NCBI GenBank assembly: GCA_030263475.1 | Contig: SZPC01000015.1 | Span: forward strand, 1 to 21,666 | Source of the DNA: OLB4 sp002050165 | GTDB lineage: Bacteria > Bacteroidota > Ignavibacteria > Tepidaquicellales > Tepidaquicellaceae | Length of the DNA stretch: 21,666 nt | Direction of reading: 5' to 3' | Shown here: positions 14,743 to 21,666 of the stretch, piece after piece | How positions within the stretch are numbered: position 1 is the stretch's first letter | Layout: every line of letters starts with the position of its first letter | Notes under the pieces: generated by a model | What the model saw: the letters and a program-made list of their open reading frames with translations, nothing else | Databases searched by the model: none | Told to the model about the DNA's origin: nothing | Translations under genes and position numbers: made by a program

Positions 14743-15423
14743 TTATTTTCTCCTGTATTGTCTTGATCCTGCAAAAACTAATCCGGCAAGTACAATAATC
14801 GGAAGCTCTATTCCGAATAAACCACATCCTTTCTTTTCAGTTTTTACAGTGGCTGTCATTTCCAGATCTTTATCAAGATCAGCAAGTGTCTTCTCGAAAA
14901 CAATTTTGTTCCCGTCTTGTCTTCCGTTGGTTGTAACAACTTCATTCGGAAATTCAAAACTATAGTTTAAAGTTATATCAGAAGCACCCATATTCTTTGC
15001 ATTTGAAGTATCAGCTGGTACGATATATGAAAACTTCATACCGTCTTCACTTTCAGCCCATGATGTCTTAATTTTTTCAAAACCTTTTGCCGAATTCAAC
15101 TTATTGATATCTTTGAATTCAACAGTCATTATAACGTGTTTGGTAGAATCATCAAGGTTTTCCTTTACTTCGATAGTTTTCACTTCTGAATTAGTTGAAG
15201 TATAATTTTCCTTAGCTTTCCCTTCAGCGAAATAAAAACCACCAAGTTCATCGCCACCGGAAAGATTTGAAATTTTTGTCCAGTATTCAAGTTCCAAACT
15301 TCCTGAACCATCCTGATTAATTTTTGTCTTTTGGTCAACATTTACACAACCTGACAAATAAAGAGCAAATATGACTGCGAACGATACCAAAAGATTCTTC
15401 GATACAATAAGATTTTTTTTCAT
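14743..15423 (-). CDS. LppM-like lipoprotein with C-terminal membrane tail
   Basis: A 226-residue protein. The N-terminal signal ends in the lipobox L-S-G-C, Cys26. The mature part starts V-N-V-D-Q-K-T-K-I-N-Q-D-G-S-G-S-L, resembling the opening of LppM-type lipoproteins (inadequately characterised envelope proteins). The C-terminus is unusual: K-K-G-C-G-L-F-G-I-E (197-206), a hydrophobic helix (about 207-220) and a basic end R-Q-Y-R-R-K. This looks like a tripartite C-terminal sorting signal of the small-motif, helix, basic-cluster kind, or a second membrane anchor. With both ends membrane-associated, the middle domain would sit in the periplasm. The substrate or partner is unknown. It is transcribed alone from a promoter in the 15424-15810 gap. 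Confidence 0.82.
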   Translation of the reverse strand: MKKNLIVSKNLLVSFAVIFALYLSGCVNVDQKTKINQDGSGSLELEYWTKISNLSGGDELGGFYFAEGKAKENYTSTNSEVKTIEVKENLDDSTKHVIMTVEFKDINKLNSAKGFEKIKTSWAESEDGMKFSYIVPADTSNAKNMGASDITLNYSFEFPNEVVTTNGRQDGNKIVFEKTLADLDKDLEMTATVKTEKKGCGLFGIELPIIVLAGLVFAGSRQYRRK

Positions 15424-15810
15424 TTTTTTTAGTTAAAAAGATGATTGAAAAATAGCTGAAAGCTACTATTATTTAAACTCTAAATCAATTTATTTTTTTA
15501 TTGCTAAACGCAATATTCTGACGGGCTTTTGTGCACCTCTAAAATTGTTATTAAAATGGTAAAGTAAAGGATTAAACTATACTCCAATTTTGAAACTCCA
15601 AGACTGAAATTTTATTTGAACAACAGTACTTTGCAAATTATTACATTTAATTTTGCCGGAATATGAGCCAATTTTGTTTGTTTGTATAGCGATGATTACT
15701 TTGCTAATTTCTGTAATGTAAAATTCTTTAATAAAAGAAATAATCAGGAAGGATATAAATATCAGGAAATTTTTCCGGTCCAGATATAATAAAAAGTTGA
15801 AGTATTAATA
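15424..15810. other. 387-bp divergent promoter region
   Basis: No ORF is supported. The gap separates the divergent starts of the LppM-like gene (-) and rimO (+), so it must carry two promoters. A Bacteroidota-like element, TTTG at 15673-15676 and TACTTTG at 15697-15703 with a 20-bp spacer, is the best rimO candidate. No repeat or hairpin stands out. Confidence 0.5.
15673..15703 (+). promoter_or_regulatory. Possible Bacteroidota-type promoter for rimO
   Basis: TTTG (15673-15676) followed after 20 bases by TACTTTG (15697-15703) resembles the -33 TTTG / -7 TAnnTTTG consensus of Bacteroidota primary sigma factors. The -7 box is one base short. TTTG also occurs twice more at 15677-15684, which lowers the weight of the match. 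Confidence 0.3.
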
Positions 15811-17142
15811 TTGAAGGTAAAAAAAGATAAAGTAAAAATAATTACGCTGGGGTGTTCAAAAAATCTGGTTGATTCGGAGTTTATTATGGCTCAGATAAGA
15901 TCAAATGACATTGAAATTGTAGAAACTGAAGACAAAGCATCAACAGTCATAATAAACACGTGTGGTTTTATAGAATCAGCAAAACAGGAATCAATCAATA
16001 CCATACTCCGCGCGGTTGAGAGGAAAAAACTGGGACTTTTAAAAAATATTTATGTTGCCGGTTGCCTCTCTGACCGTTACATGTCAGAATTACAAAAAGA
16101 AATTCCTGAAGTTGATGAATTCTTTGGTGCAACTGATAAAATACAAACCGTTACAGGGATATTAAATGCGCTCGGACTTGATTATAAATCTGAACTTCTT
16201 GGCGAACGGGAACTATTAACCCCAAAACATTTTGCATACCTGAAAATCAGCGAAGGATGCGACAATCCGTGTTCATTTTGTGCAATCCCAATTATGCGCG
16301 GGGGACATAAAAGTAAACCGCTGGAACAAATTTTGAAAGAAGCCCGTACTCTTGCAAGATCAGGTGTAAAAGAATTAATAATCATCGGGCAGGACACTAC
16401 TTATTGGGGCTTTGACAAAGTCACAAATTCATATCTAAATGGAAATGCCCGTGGCAGGAATCTTTCAATGCTGATTAATGAACTGTCCGATATTGAAGGG
16501 ATAGAATGGATTCGGATTATGTACGCATATCCCTCAAGGTTTCCGATGGATGTAATTAATTCAATCAAAGAACACGATAATGTTTGCAAATATATTGATA
16601 TTCCGATTCAACATATAAGCGATAAAATGTTAAAATTAATGCGGCGGGGTATTTCTCAAAAGAAGCTGATAGATTTACTTGAAAAAATCCGATCCGATGT
16701 TCCCGGAATTGCTATGCGGACAACGTTGATTGTCGGTCATCCCGGGGAAACGGAAAAAGATTTTTATCAGTTATTAAATTTTGTGAAGATGTTTAAATTT
16801 AATCGTTTAGGTGTGTTCACTTATTCACACGAGGAAGGTACACACGCATATTCAATGAAAGATAACGTGCCTAAAAAGGAAAAACTACTTCGCCAAAAAC
16901 TTTTACTTGAAGTTCAAAGAGAAATCTCGTTACATTACAACATCGGACAAATCGGAAAAACTATAAAAGTTATTATTGACAGAAAAGAAAATGATTATTA
17001 CATTGGACGGACTGAGCACGATGCGCCGGAAATTGATCAGGAAGTAAGCGTGCGAAGCAAGAGAAATCTGAATGTAGGGGAGTTTTATCAAGTAAAGATT
17101 TACGATTGTGAAGAATTTGATCTGTTCGGCATTGGAAAATAA
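15811..17142 (+). CDS. rimO: Ribosomal protein S12 methylthiotransferase RimO
   Basis: A 443-residue radical-SAM enzyme that adds a methylthio group to a conserved Asp of ribosomal protein S12. UPF0004 domain: G-C-S-K-N-L-V-D-S-E at 14-23 (C15), N-T-C-G-F-I-E-S-A (C51) and A-G-C-L-S-D (C85), the ligands of the auxiliary 4Fe-4S cluster. Radical-SAM domain: E-G-C-D-N-P-C-S-F-C with C150, C154 and C157. A C-terminal TRAM domain (about 375-440) completes the family layout. L-V-D-S-E and the I-P-I-M-R-G segment separate RimO from the tRNA enzyme MiaB. The start is TTG: no ATG or GTG lies in frame after the stop at 15790, and the first motif begins just 14 residues in. The GWxTD gene follows after 24 bp. 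Confidence 0.96.
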   Translation: MKVKKDKVKIITLGCSKNLVDSEFIMAQIRSNDIEIVETEDKASTVIINTCGFIESAKQESINTILRAVERKKLGLLKNIYVAGCLSDRYMSELQKEIPEVDEFFGATDKIQTVTGILNALGLDYKSELLGERELLTPKHFAYLKISEGCDNPCSFCAIPIMRGGHKSKPLEQILKEARTLARSGVKELIIIGQDTTYWGFDKVTNSYLNGNARGRNLSMLINELSDIEGIEWIRIMYAYPSRFPMDVINSIKEHDNVCKYIDIPIQHISDKMLKLMRRGISQKKLIDLLEKIRSDVPGIAMRTTLIVGHPGETEKDFYQLLNFVKMFKFNRLGVFTYSHEEGTHAYSMKDNVPKKEKLLRQKLLLEVQREISLHYNIGQIGKTIKVIIDRKENDYYIGRTEHDAPEIDQEVSVRSKRNLNVGEFYQVKIYDCEEFDLFGIGK

Positions 17143-17153
17143 TCTGAGTTTTC

Positions 17154-17160
17154 AGGAGGG
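17154..17160 (+). promoter_or_regulatory. Strong Shine-Dalgarno of the GWxTD gene
   Basis: AGGAGGG, six bases before the ATG at 17167. It is one of only two clear Shine-Dalgarno sites in the window (the other precedes purE) and supports this start. Confidence 0.8.
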
Positions 17161-17166
17161 AATAAA

Positions 17167-18465
17167 ATGAAGTTTTCATTAAAGATTTTCCTTTACACAT
17201 TCTTTATTTTATGTGGTTATTTAACCGGCGATATCACTGCGCAGGTTAAGGATAAATTGAATGCTAATTTCACTGCCGGTGAAGTTTTTTTTATTGATCC
17301 GGTATTTTTTTATAATACCGAAAACAGCAAGCATCGTCTCGATATATATATTGAAATCCCGTTATCAAACATTACTTTTAAAAAAAATCAAATCACTTCA
17401 GATTTCGAAGCTGAAATTGATTACTCTATTCGGATTAAAAACCTGTCCGGTGAAAATATCTTCAATGAATCTTACTCGAAACGGTTGAATTACACTGTTT
17501 CTGAATATGCAGGCATTTCCACAAAATCTGAATACCTGCTCAGATCTGCTAATATTGCTCCGGGTAATTATACGCTAACTGTAACTATTAACGATAAAAA
17601 CCTATACAAGATTTACACTAAGGAACAGAAATTGGAATTAACATCAAAGGATACCGATAGTATTACATTTAGCGATATTTTGATATTGTCAAAATATGAT
17701 GACTCCAATCCTCAGAAAAAAATTATATCGCCTCTGGTTAATAACAACGTCGGGAATTTAGATCAGTTTTCACTTTTCCTTGAAATTTATAATAACACAA
17801 CGAGTTCTGATTTTGAAGGTTTTGACTTTGTTATTACCGATACCGATGGAAAGGAATTCTTAAGATCCCGAAATGATTTTTACCTGTCCCCCGGAGCAAA
17901 TCAAATCGTTCAAAGCTTCTCTTCGAAAGAACTTCCGGTTGGAAATTTGAAGTTAACAGTTGTTGATTCTAAAACACAACATTTGTTTGTATCAAAAGAT
18001 ATGAAACAAATGTGGAATTATTTTCCCGCTACACTTTCGGACTTGGATCTTGCAATAAGACAAACGATTTATATTGCCTCAGGTGACGAGTACGACAAGA
18101 TGATGTCAGCAAGTACACCGGAGAAGAAACAAAAAGCTTTTATGGAATTCTGGCGGTCGAAAGACCCAAATCCGAACTCACCTATCAATGCACAAATGGT
18201 GAAGTATTACGAACGAGTACGCATCGCAAACCAAAGATATTCTACATATTTTGAGGGATGGAAAACTGATATGGGTATGATTTACATAATGTACGGTGAC
18301 CCGAGTAATATCGAAAGAAATCCGTTCTCCGAAACTTCAAAACCGTATGAAATCTGGGAATACTATGATATCAGCAGGAGATTTGTTTTTGTAGATAACT
18401 CAGGGTTTGGCGATTATAGGCTCACTACTCCTATCTGGGACGACCGAACGAAATTGAGATATTAA
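17167..18465 (+). CDS. GWxTD domain-containing exported protein
   Basis: A 432-residue protein with a signal peptide (about residues 1-25, cut near T-A-Q). The first 280 residues are beta-rich with Ig-like character. The GWxTD domain is at the C-terminus: the helical stretch with F-M-E-F-W-R-S-K-D-P-N-P (325-336), then E-G-W-K-T-D (363-368) and Y-I-M-Y-G-D-P (373-379), and the ending Y-E-I-W-E-Y-Y. The family is common in Bacteroidota-related groups and its function is not established. Without a T9SS tail it is probably periplasmic. It is downstream of rimO and ends three bases before the convergent DUF58 gene, with no terminator hairpin between them. Confidence 0.93.
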   Translation: MKFSLKIFLYTFFILCGYLTGDITAQVKDKLNANFTAGEVFFIDPVFFYNTENSKHRLDIYIEIPLSNITFKKNQITSDFEAEIDYSIRIKNLSGENIFNESYSKRLNYTVSEYAGISTKSEYLLRSANIAPGNYTLTVTINDKNLYKIYTKEQKLELTSKDTDSITFSDILILSKYDDSNPQKKIISPLVNNNVGNLDQFSLFLEIYNNTTSSDFEGFDFVITDTDGKEFLRSRNDFYLSPGANQIVQSFSSKELPVGNLKLTVVDSKTQHLFVSKDMKQMWNYFPATLSDLDLAIRQTIYIASGDEYDKMMSASTPEKKQKAFMEFWRSKDPNPNSPINAQMVKYYERVRIANQRYSTYFEGWKTDMGMIYIMYGDPSNIERNPFSETSKPYEIWEYYDISRRFVFVDNSGFGDYRLTTPIWDDRTKLRY

Positions 18466-18468
18466 TTT

Positions 18469-19440
18469 TCAGTACAGTTTTCCTCTCTTGTAAAGATAGC
18501 TTAACAACGCTTTATCGAAAGGTGTTTTAGTTGTCAGCGTAACAAATTCTATTTTATTGTTTAGACACTCTCTCCGGTATATTTCCAAAAATTCGTTAAC
18601 TTTTTGCCGGTATGAATTTTTCATTACAAAAGGTTGCGAGTATAGTTCTTCTTTTGTTTCAACATCCACAAGTGTTACCGGATTTCCGTCTAAAAAACTT
18701 AACTCAAGCGGGTCGAGTATTTGAAAAACTATAACTTCATTTTTTTTGTACCTGAAGTGTTTTAAAGCTTTAATTACTGACGTCTGATCGTCAAACAAAT
18801 CACTAATTACAATTACTAATCCGCGTCGGAAAATTTTATTTGCTATTTCATTAAGTGAGTCGGCAGTTCCGGTTTTGTTGTCGGATTTTATCGAGTTAAT
18901 TGTCCGGAGAATTTCCCGAAGATTTACTTTTGTAGAACTTGGCGGTATATAACTTCTCACCTGAGTGTCATATACAGCGAGTGAAGTGGCGTCATTTTGC
19001 ATTATCATCAGATATGATAAAGAGGCAGCGAGATACGAAGCATACTCAAGTTTAGTTACGGGTTTTGTAATTTGATTTTCTTTATTTGGTGGTCTGAATT
19101 TATCAAGAATCCGACTTCCTTTATCCACTTTTGCTGATGAAAAATCCATTGATTTACTGGAATCAAGAAGTATGTATGACTTCAAATTTGTTTCCTCTTC
19201 ATACTGCTTGATGTAATAACGATCGGAACGGGCAATCATTTTCCAATCGAGGTGGCGAAGGTCATCGCCGGGCATATATTGGCGGTGCTGTGCAAATTCA
19301 ACACTGAAACCATGGTAAGGGGATTTATGTAAACCGGTTATAAATCCCTCTACCACAAACTTAGCTTTTAATTCTAAATTTTGTAAACGTGAAACAACTG
19401 TAGGATCAAGGTAACGCTTATAATCATTCGAAGTAGTCAA
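18469..19440 (-). CDS. DUF58 / von Willebrand A-like protein
   Basis: A 323-residue protein of the DUF58 family. Signature: G-L-H-K-S-P-Y-H-G-F-S-V-E-F (36-49), Y-M-P-G-D-D-L-R-H-L-D-W-K (55-67), then the vWA-like strand L-L-D-S-S-K-S-M (91-98) with a MIDAS-type D-x-S-x-S, and V-I-S-D-L-F-D-D (211-218). Such proteins often work with MoxR ATPases and BatA/BatB-like membrane proteins in envelope stress or maturation; no MoxR gene is in this window. A stretch of about 25-30 charged residues (about 102-130) follows the MIDAS strand, where family members are usually short. The gene is downstream of, and probably cotranscribed with, the TPR lipoprotein at 19456. Confidence 0.92.
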   Translation of the reverse strand: MTTSNDYKRYLDPTVVSRLQNLELKAKFVVEGFITGLHKSPYHGFSVEFAQHRQYMPGDDLRHLDWKMIARSDRYYIKQYEEETNLKSYILLDSSKSMDFSSAKVDKGSRILDKFRPPNKENQITKPVTKLEYASYLAASLSYLMIMQNDATSLAVYDTQVRSYIPPSSTKVNLREILRTINSIKSDNKTGTADSLNEIANKIFRRGLVIVISDLFDDQTSVIKALKHFRYKKNEVIVFQILDPLELSFLDGNPVTLVDVETKEELYSQPFVMKNSYRQKVNEFLEIYRRECLNNKIEFVTLTTKTPFDKALLSYLYKRGKLY

Positions 19441-19455
19441 AACTATTTATAATGT

Positions 19456-20100
19456 TTATTGTCGTGCCCCTTCATCTTTTTTATCATCGTCGGCAACTTT
19501 ATCATTTGATTCAGGTTCAACTTTTTTCAGATTTCCGTTAGTTTTAATTTCTTCATTTGCGACGGTGTCATTGGTACCGGTTGTTTCAATGTTTTTCTTT
19601 ATCATGTCTTCGATTGAAAGGTTTCCTTCAAGAACCTGTAGCATCGTCTTCGCAGATTCGCTCATATTATCATTAGGATCGGTATCATTAGGATATTTTT
19701 CGAGAAATGCTTTGTATGAGGCAATAGCATTAGTCTTATCTTTTAAAGTTTCATCGTAAATAAAAGCTACCATAAATAAACTTTGCTTAGCTTCTTTAGA
19801 ATCCGGAAATGCTTCGGCAAGCCGTTTGTATGTATTTATTGATTCCTGATAATTCTTCAGGTTTTCAAAATATATTCCGGCAATTTGATTGTAGGCGGTA
19901 ATTGCATTTTGTGACTTCGGATAATTTTTTATCAGTTCTTCATATTCGTTAATAGCGCCTTGGTAATCCTTTGCGTCAAGTTTTTGCTTTGCTACATCGA
20001 GATACTCTTGTTCTGGTTTCAGGTTCGTTGAATCTGAACAAGCAATTAATATCAATGATAGAAACAAAAGATAACTGTGTTTAACGATGATTTTATACAT
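19456..20100 (-). CDS. TPR lipoprotein (BamD/YbgF-like helical repeats)
   Basis: A 214-residue lipoprotein: signal sequence and lipobox L-I-A-C, Cys21. At least three TPR-like helical repeats cover about 32-140 (for example K-D-Y-Q-G-A-I-N-E-Y-E-E-L at 44-56, N-Y-Q-E-S-I-N-T-Y-K-R-L, and T-N-A-I-A-S-Y-K-A-F). The C-terminal third (from about 165) is acidic, Lys/Asp/Asn-rich and probably disordered. The layout recalls BamD or YbgF, but those have different length and tails, so I only call the general class. It probably assembles envelope complexes as a periplasmic scaffold. DUF58 follows 15 bp downstream, which suggests a joint role. The start is 60 bp from the divergent DUF2851 gene. Confidence 0.88.
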   Translation of the reverse strand: MYKIIVKHSYLLFLSLILIACSDSTNLKPEQEYLDVAKQKLDAKDYQGAINEYEELIKNYPKSQNAITAYNQIAGIYFENLKNYQESINTYKRLAEAFPDSKEAKQSLFMVAFIYDETLKDKTNAIASYKAFLEKYPNDTDPNDNMSESAKTMLQVLEGNLSIEDMIKKNIETTGTNDTVANEEIKTNGNLKKVEPESNDKVADDDKKDEGARQ

Positions 20101-20160
20101 TATTTTTGTTTAGATTTATTATATTAAGAAACAAGTTATCAAATTCAAAATGAATTTATA

Positions 20161-21519
20161 ATGAAAAAACTTAACCTGAATGAAAACTTTATTTGCAGAA
20201 TTTGGGAGAACGATGATTACTATAAAGCCTTAAAGACTAAACAGGGCGAAGAAGTTGTAATTCTAGATTACGGAAACAGAAACAAAGATGCAGGACCGGA
20301 CTACAGTGATGCAAAGGCTCTCATTAATGGGAAATTGAAATGCGGAAAGATTGAAATTCATCAGTCCTCGGCTGACTGGAGAAAGCACAATCATCAAAAG
20401 GATTCAAATTATGACAATGTTATTTTAAATGTATCGCTGTGGGACGATAACAGTAAAGATTCAATTGTAAATTCAAAAGGTAATATTATTCCGGAAATAA
20501 TTTTATCTCATTTTTTGGTCTCATCAATAAATGAGATTTGGAGAGAAATAATTGAAACACCTTCTAAAAGTTTCAAACTCCCCTGTTTTCCTGATGTAGC
20601 AATCGTTAATCCTGAAAAGAAAAAAGATTGGATAACCCAACTTTCCAAAGACCGCCTCAACAAAAAAATTCATCGAATTAAAGAAAGGTTAAATGAGATT
20701 AAATCAAATCCGACAGCGATTGAACAGGTATTGTTTGAGTTTCTGTGTGAATCAATGGGATATTCCAAAAATAAAAAGCAAATGTTGAAGTTAGCACAGT
20801 CAGTGGATTTCGTTAAGATTAAGGTAAAAAATCTACTTGAATCTCAGGCAGTACTTTTCGAAACCTCAGGTTTAATGGATAATGCTCCGGAAGATGATTA
20901 CATAAAAGAGATTAAAGGCCTTATTAATCTAAACGTAATTTCAACTAAAATGAAACCCTCTGAGTGGAATTTCTTCCGCTTGCGTCCATCAAATTTCCCT
21001 ACATTGAGGATTGCCTATGCCGCAGCATTATTATACCAATTGAAGTCTTGCAATTTTTTTGAATCCGTTATCAAAATATTTGAAAATTCCAAACAGATTC
21101 GAAAAGATTTATACTCATTGTTCAGTTCAATTGAAACACCTGATTACTGGAAACGACATTACAACTTTGCTAAAACCAAAAATAAACCTTCGGAATTAAT
21201 AGGTAATAACCGGATTGATGAAGTTCTTATAAACGTTCTAATTCCATTCGTATGTTTTTATGCAAGAGTTAAAAACAATAACCGGCTTGAAGAAAATTGT
21301 ATTGATTTATATTTCAGATGTAAACATAGATCAACTAACAGCATCACCCGGGTAATGCAATTACAAACCGGTATCAAAATTGATTCTTTTTCTGATGAAC
21401 AGGGACTTATAGAACTTCACAATGAATTCTGCATCAAAGGAAGATGTAACAAATGCACAATCGGAATTGAACTTACACCGGGAATAGTAGCTGAACCACT
21501 TACACTCATCATGTACTGA
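20161..21519 (+). CDS. DUF2851 family protein
   Basis: A 452-residue protein of the DUF2851 family, function unknown, frequent in the Bacteroidota/Chlorobi group. Signature positions: G-N-R-N-K-D-A-G-P-D-Y-S-D-A (38-51), G-K-I-E-I-H-Q-S-S-A-D-W (62-73) and H-N-H-Q-K-D-S-N-Y-D-N-V-I-L (76-89). The acidic and His residues of the first half resemble a metal-dependent nuclease-like core, which is only an inference. The second half is helical and ends in a cysteine cluster C424-x4-C429-x2-C432 that could bind zinc. No signal peptide. It is a single gene, convergent with the right-border T9SS gene. Confidence 0.9.
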   Translation: MKKLNLNENFICRIWENDDYYKALKTKQGEEVVILDYGNRNKDAGPDYSDAKALINGKLKCGKIEIHQSSADWRKHNHQKDSNYDNVILNVSLWDDNSKDSIVNSKGNIIPEIILSHFLVSSINEIWREIIETPSKSFKLPCFPDVAIVNPEKKKDWITQLSKDRLNKKIHRIKERLNEIKSNPTAIEQVLFEFLCESMGYSKNKKQMLKLAQSVDFVKIKVKNLLESQAVLFETSGLMDNAPEDDYIKEIKGLINLNVISTKMKPSEWNFFRLRPSNFPTLRIAYAAALLYQLKSCNFFESVIKIFENSKQIRKDLYSLFSSIETPDYWKRHYNFAKTKNKPSELIGNNRIDEVLINVLIPFVCFYARVKNNNRLEENCIDLYFRCKHRSTNSITRVMQLQTGIKIDSFSDEQGLIELHNEFCIKGRCNKCTIGIELTPGIVAEPLTLIMY

Positions 21520-21568
21520 GTATATATTTCAATATTTTCCTTAAGTATCTCTCTTTCCTTTCCCACAT

Positions 21569-21608
21569 AAAATTAATAACGGACACCCCCGTTCCGGAGA
21601 TGCCCGTT
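21569..21608 (-). terminator. Terminator of the right-border T9SS gene
   Basis: Second copy of the left terminator: arms 21578-21591 and 21595-21608, GAA loop on the minus strand, then ATTAATTTT in the minus direction. G-U pairs complete the stem only on the minus-strand RNA, so it is oriented to end the minus-strand gene. It may also stop the DUF2851 transcript. Confidence 0.85.
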
Positions 21609-21640
21609 AATCTTGTTGTTTACTTAAGTAATTTCCTGCC

Positions 21641-21666
21641 TTACTTCAGGAGTACCATTCGTTTTA
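21641..21666 (-). CDS. 3' end of a second T9SS-exported protein (partial)
   Basis: Minus strand, ending at TAA (21641-21643). The visible codons give (V)KRMVLLK, identical at the DNA level to the end of the left-border gene. Only eight codons are in the window, so the cargo is unknown. The assignment to a T9SS sorting domain rests on identity with the left copy. Confidence 0.7.

Larger units (their letters stand above)
21568..21666 (-). repeat. Border inverted repeat, right copy
   Basis: This is the reverse complement of 48-147, with one substitution and a one-base deletion. It includes the last eight codons of a minus-strand T9SS gene, the palindrome TTACTTAAGTAA (21620-21631) and the terminator hairpin. 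The match continues to the last base of the window, so it may extend further. Confidence 0.95.

Noticed and set aside
48..21666. Border inverted repeats as terminal repeats of a transposon or integrated element
   Set aside because: The repeats cover gene ends and terminators, not transposon ends; there is no transposase or integrase, and the interior is mainly housekeeping and envelope genes.

Overview
The window is AT-rich, gene-dense bacterial DNA. Its proteins point to the Ignavibacteria or a close relative in the Bacteroidota/Chlorobi (FCB) group. Two complete secreted proteins, and two gene ends at the window borders, carry the type IX secretion (T9SS) C-terminal sorting domain; the two complete copies have the N-Y-P-N-P-F-N-P signature typical of Ignavibacteria-like lineages. 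Most genes lack a clear Shine-Dalgarno sequence. GWxTD, DUF2851 and a class I PurE fit the same group. This assignment is an inference from protein families, since no rRNA is present.

Layout. 1-190: the 3' end of a T9SS cargo gene and its terminator. 190-1656 (-): a secreted protein with seven tandem repeats, probably a seven-bladed propeller, with a T9SS tail. 1657-2280: a long AT-rich gap. 2281-4891 (+): a tight operon of a small secreted protein, a T9SS-exported M12-type zinc metallopeptidase and a lipoprotein. 5026-5469 (-): a GxxExxY protein. 5601-7343 (+): a large helical protein of unknown function with a possible N-terminal HTH. 7389-9000 (+): a cyclase-family metal hydrolase and a small exported protein. 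9119-9193: tRNA-Pro(CGG). 9194-9690: no gene, but a structured element ending in a strong terminator. 9691-10601 (+): a PAP2-like membrane protein that has lost its catalytic histidines, and a one-TM small protein.

10834-14613 (+) is a probable operon: a UshA-like 5'-nucleotidase, the Fe(II)-trafficking protein YggX, a membrane-bound SpoIIE/PP2C phosphatase and PurE. It ends in a bidirectional terminator shared with a convergent LppM-like lipoprotein (14743-15423, -). 15811-18465 (+) holds RimO and a GWxTD protein, facing a DUF58 plus TPR-lipoprotein pair (18469-20100, -). A DUF2851 gene (20161-21519, +) ends the window before a second T9SS gene end on the minus strand.

Most of the content is housekeeping or envelope biology. 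The most unusual structural feature is a ~100-bp near-identical inverted repeat at both borders (48-147 and 21568-21666). It covers the last codons of a T9SS cargo gene, its 3' untranslated region and its terminator. The best candidates for new biology are this repeat, the structured RNA at about 9433-9523, the pseudo-PAP2 protein, and the operator-like inverted repeat upstream of the unknown 580-residue protein. I see no transposase, CRISPR array, phage gene or recognisable defence system.
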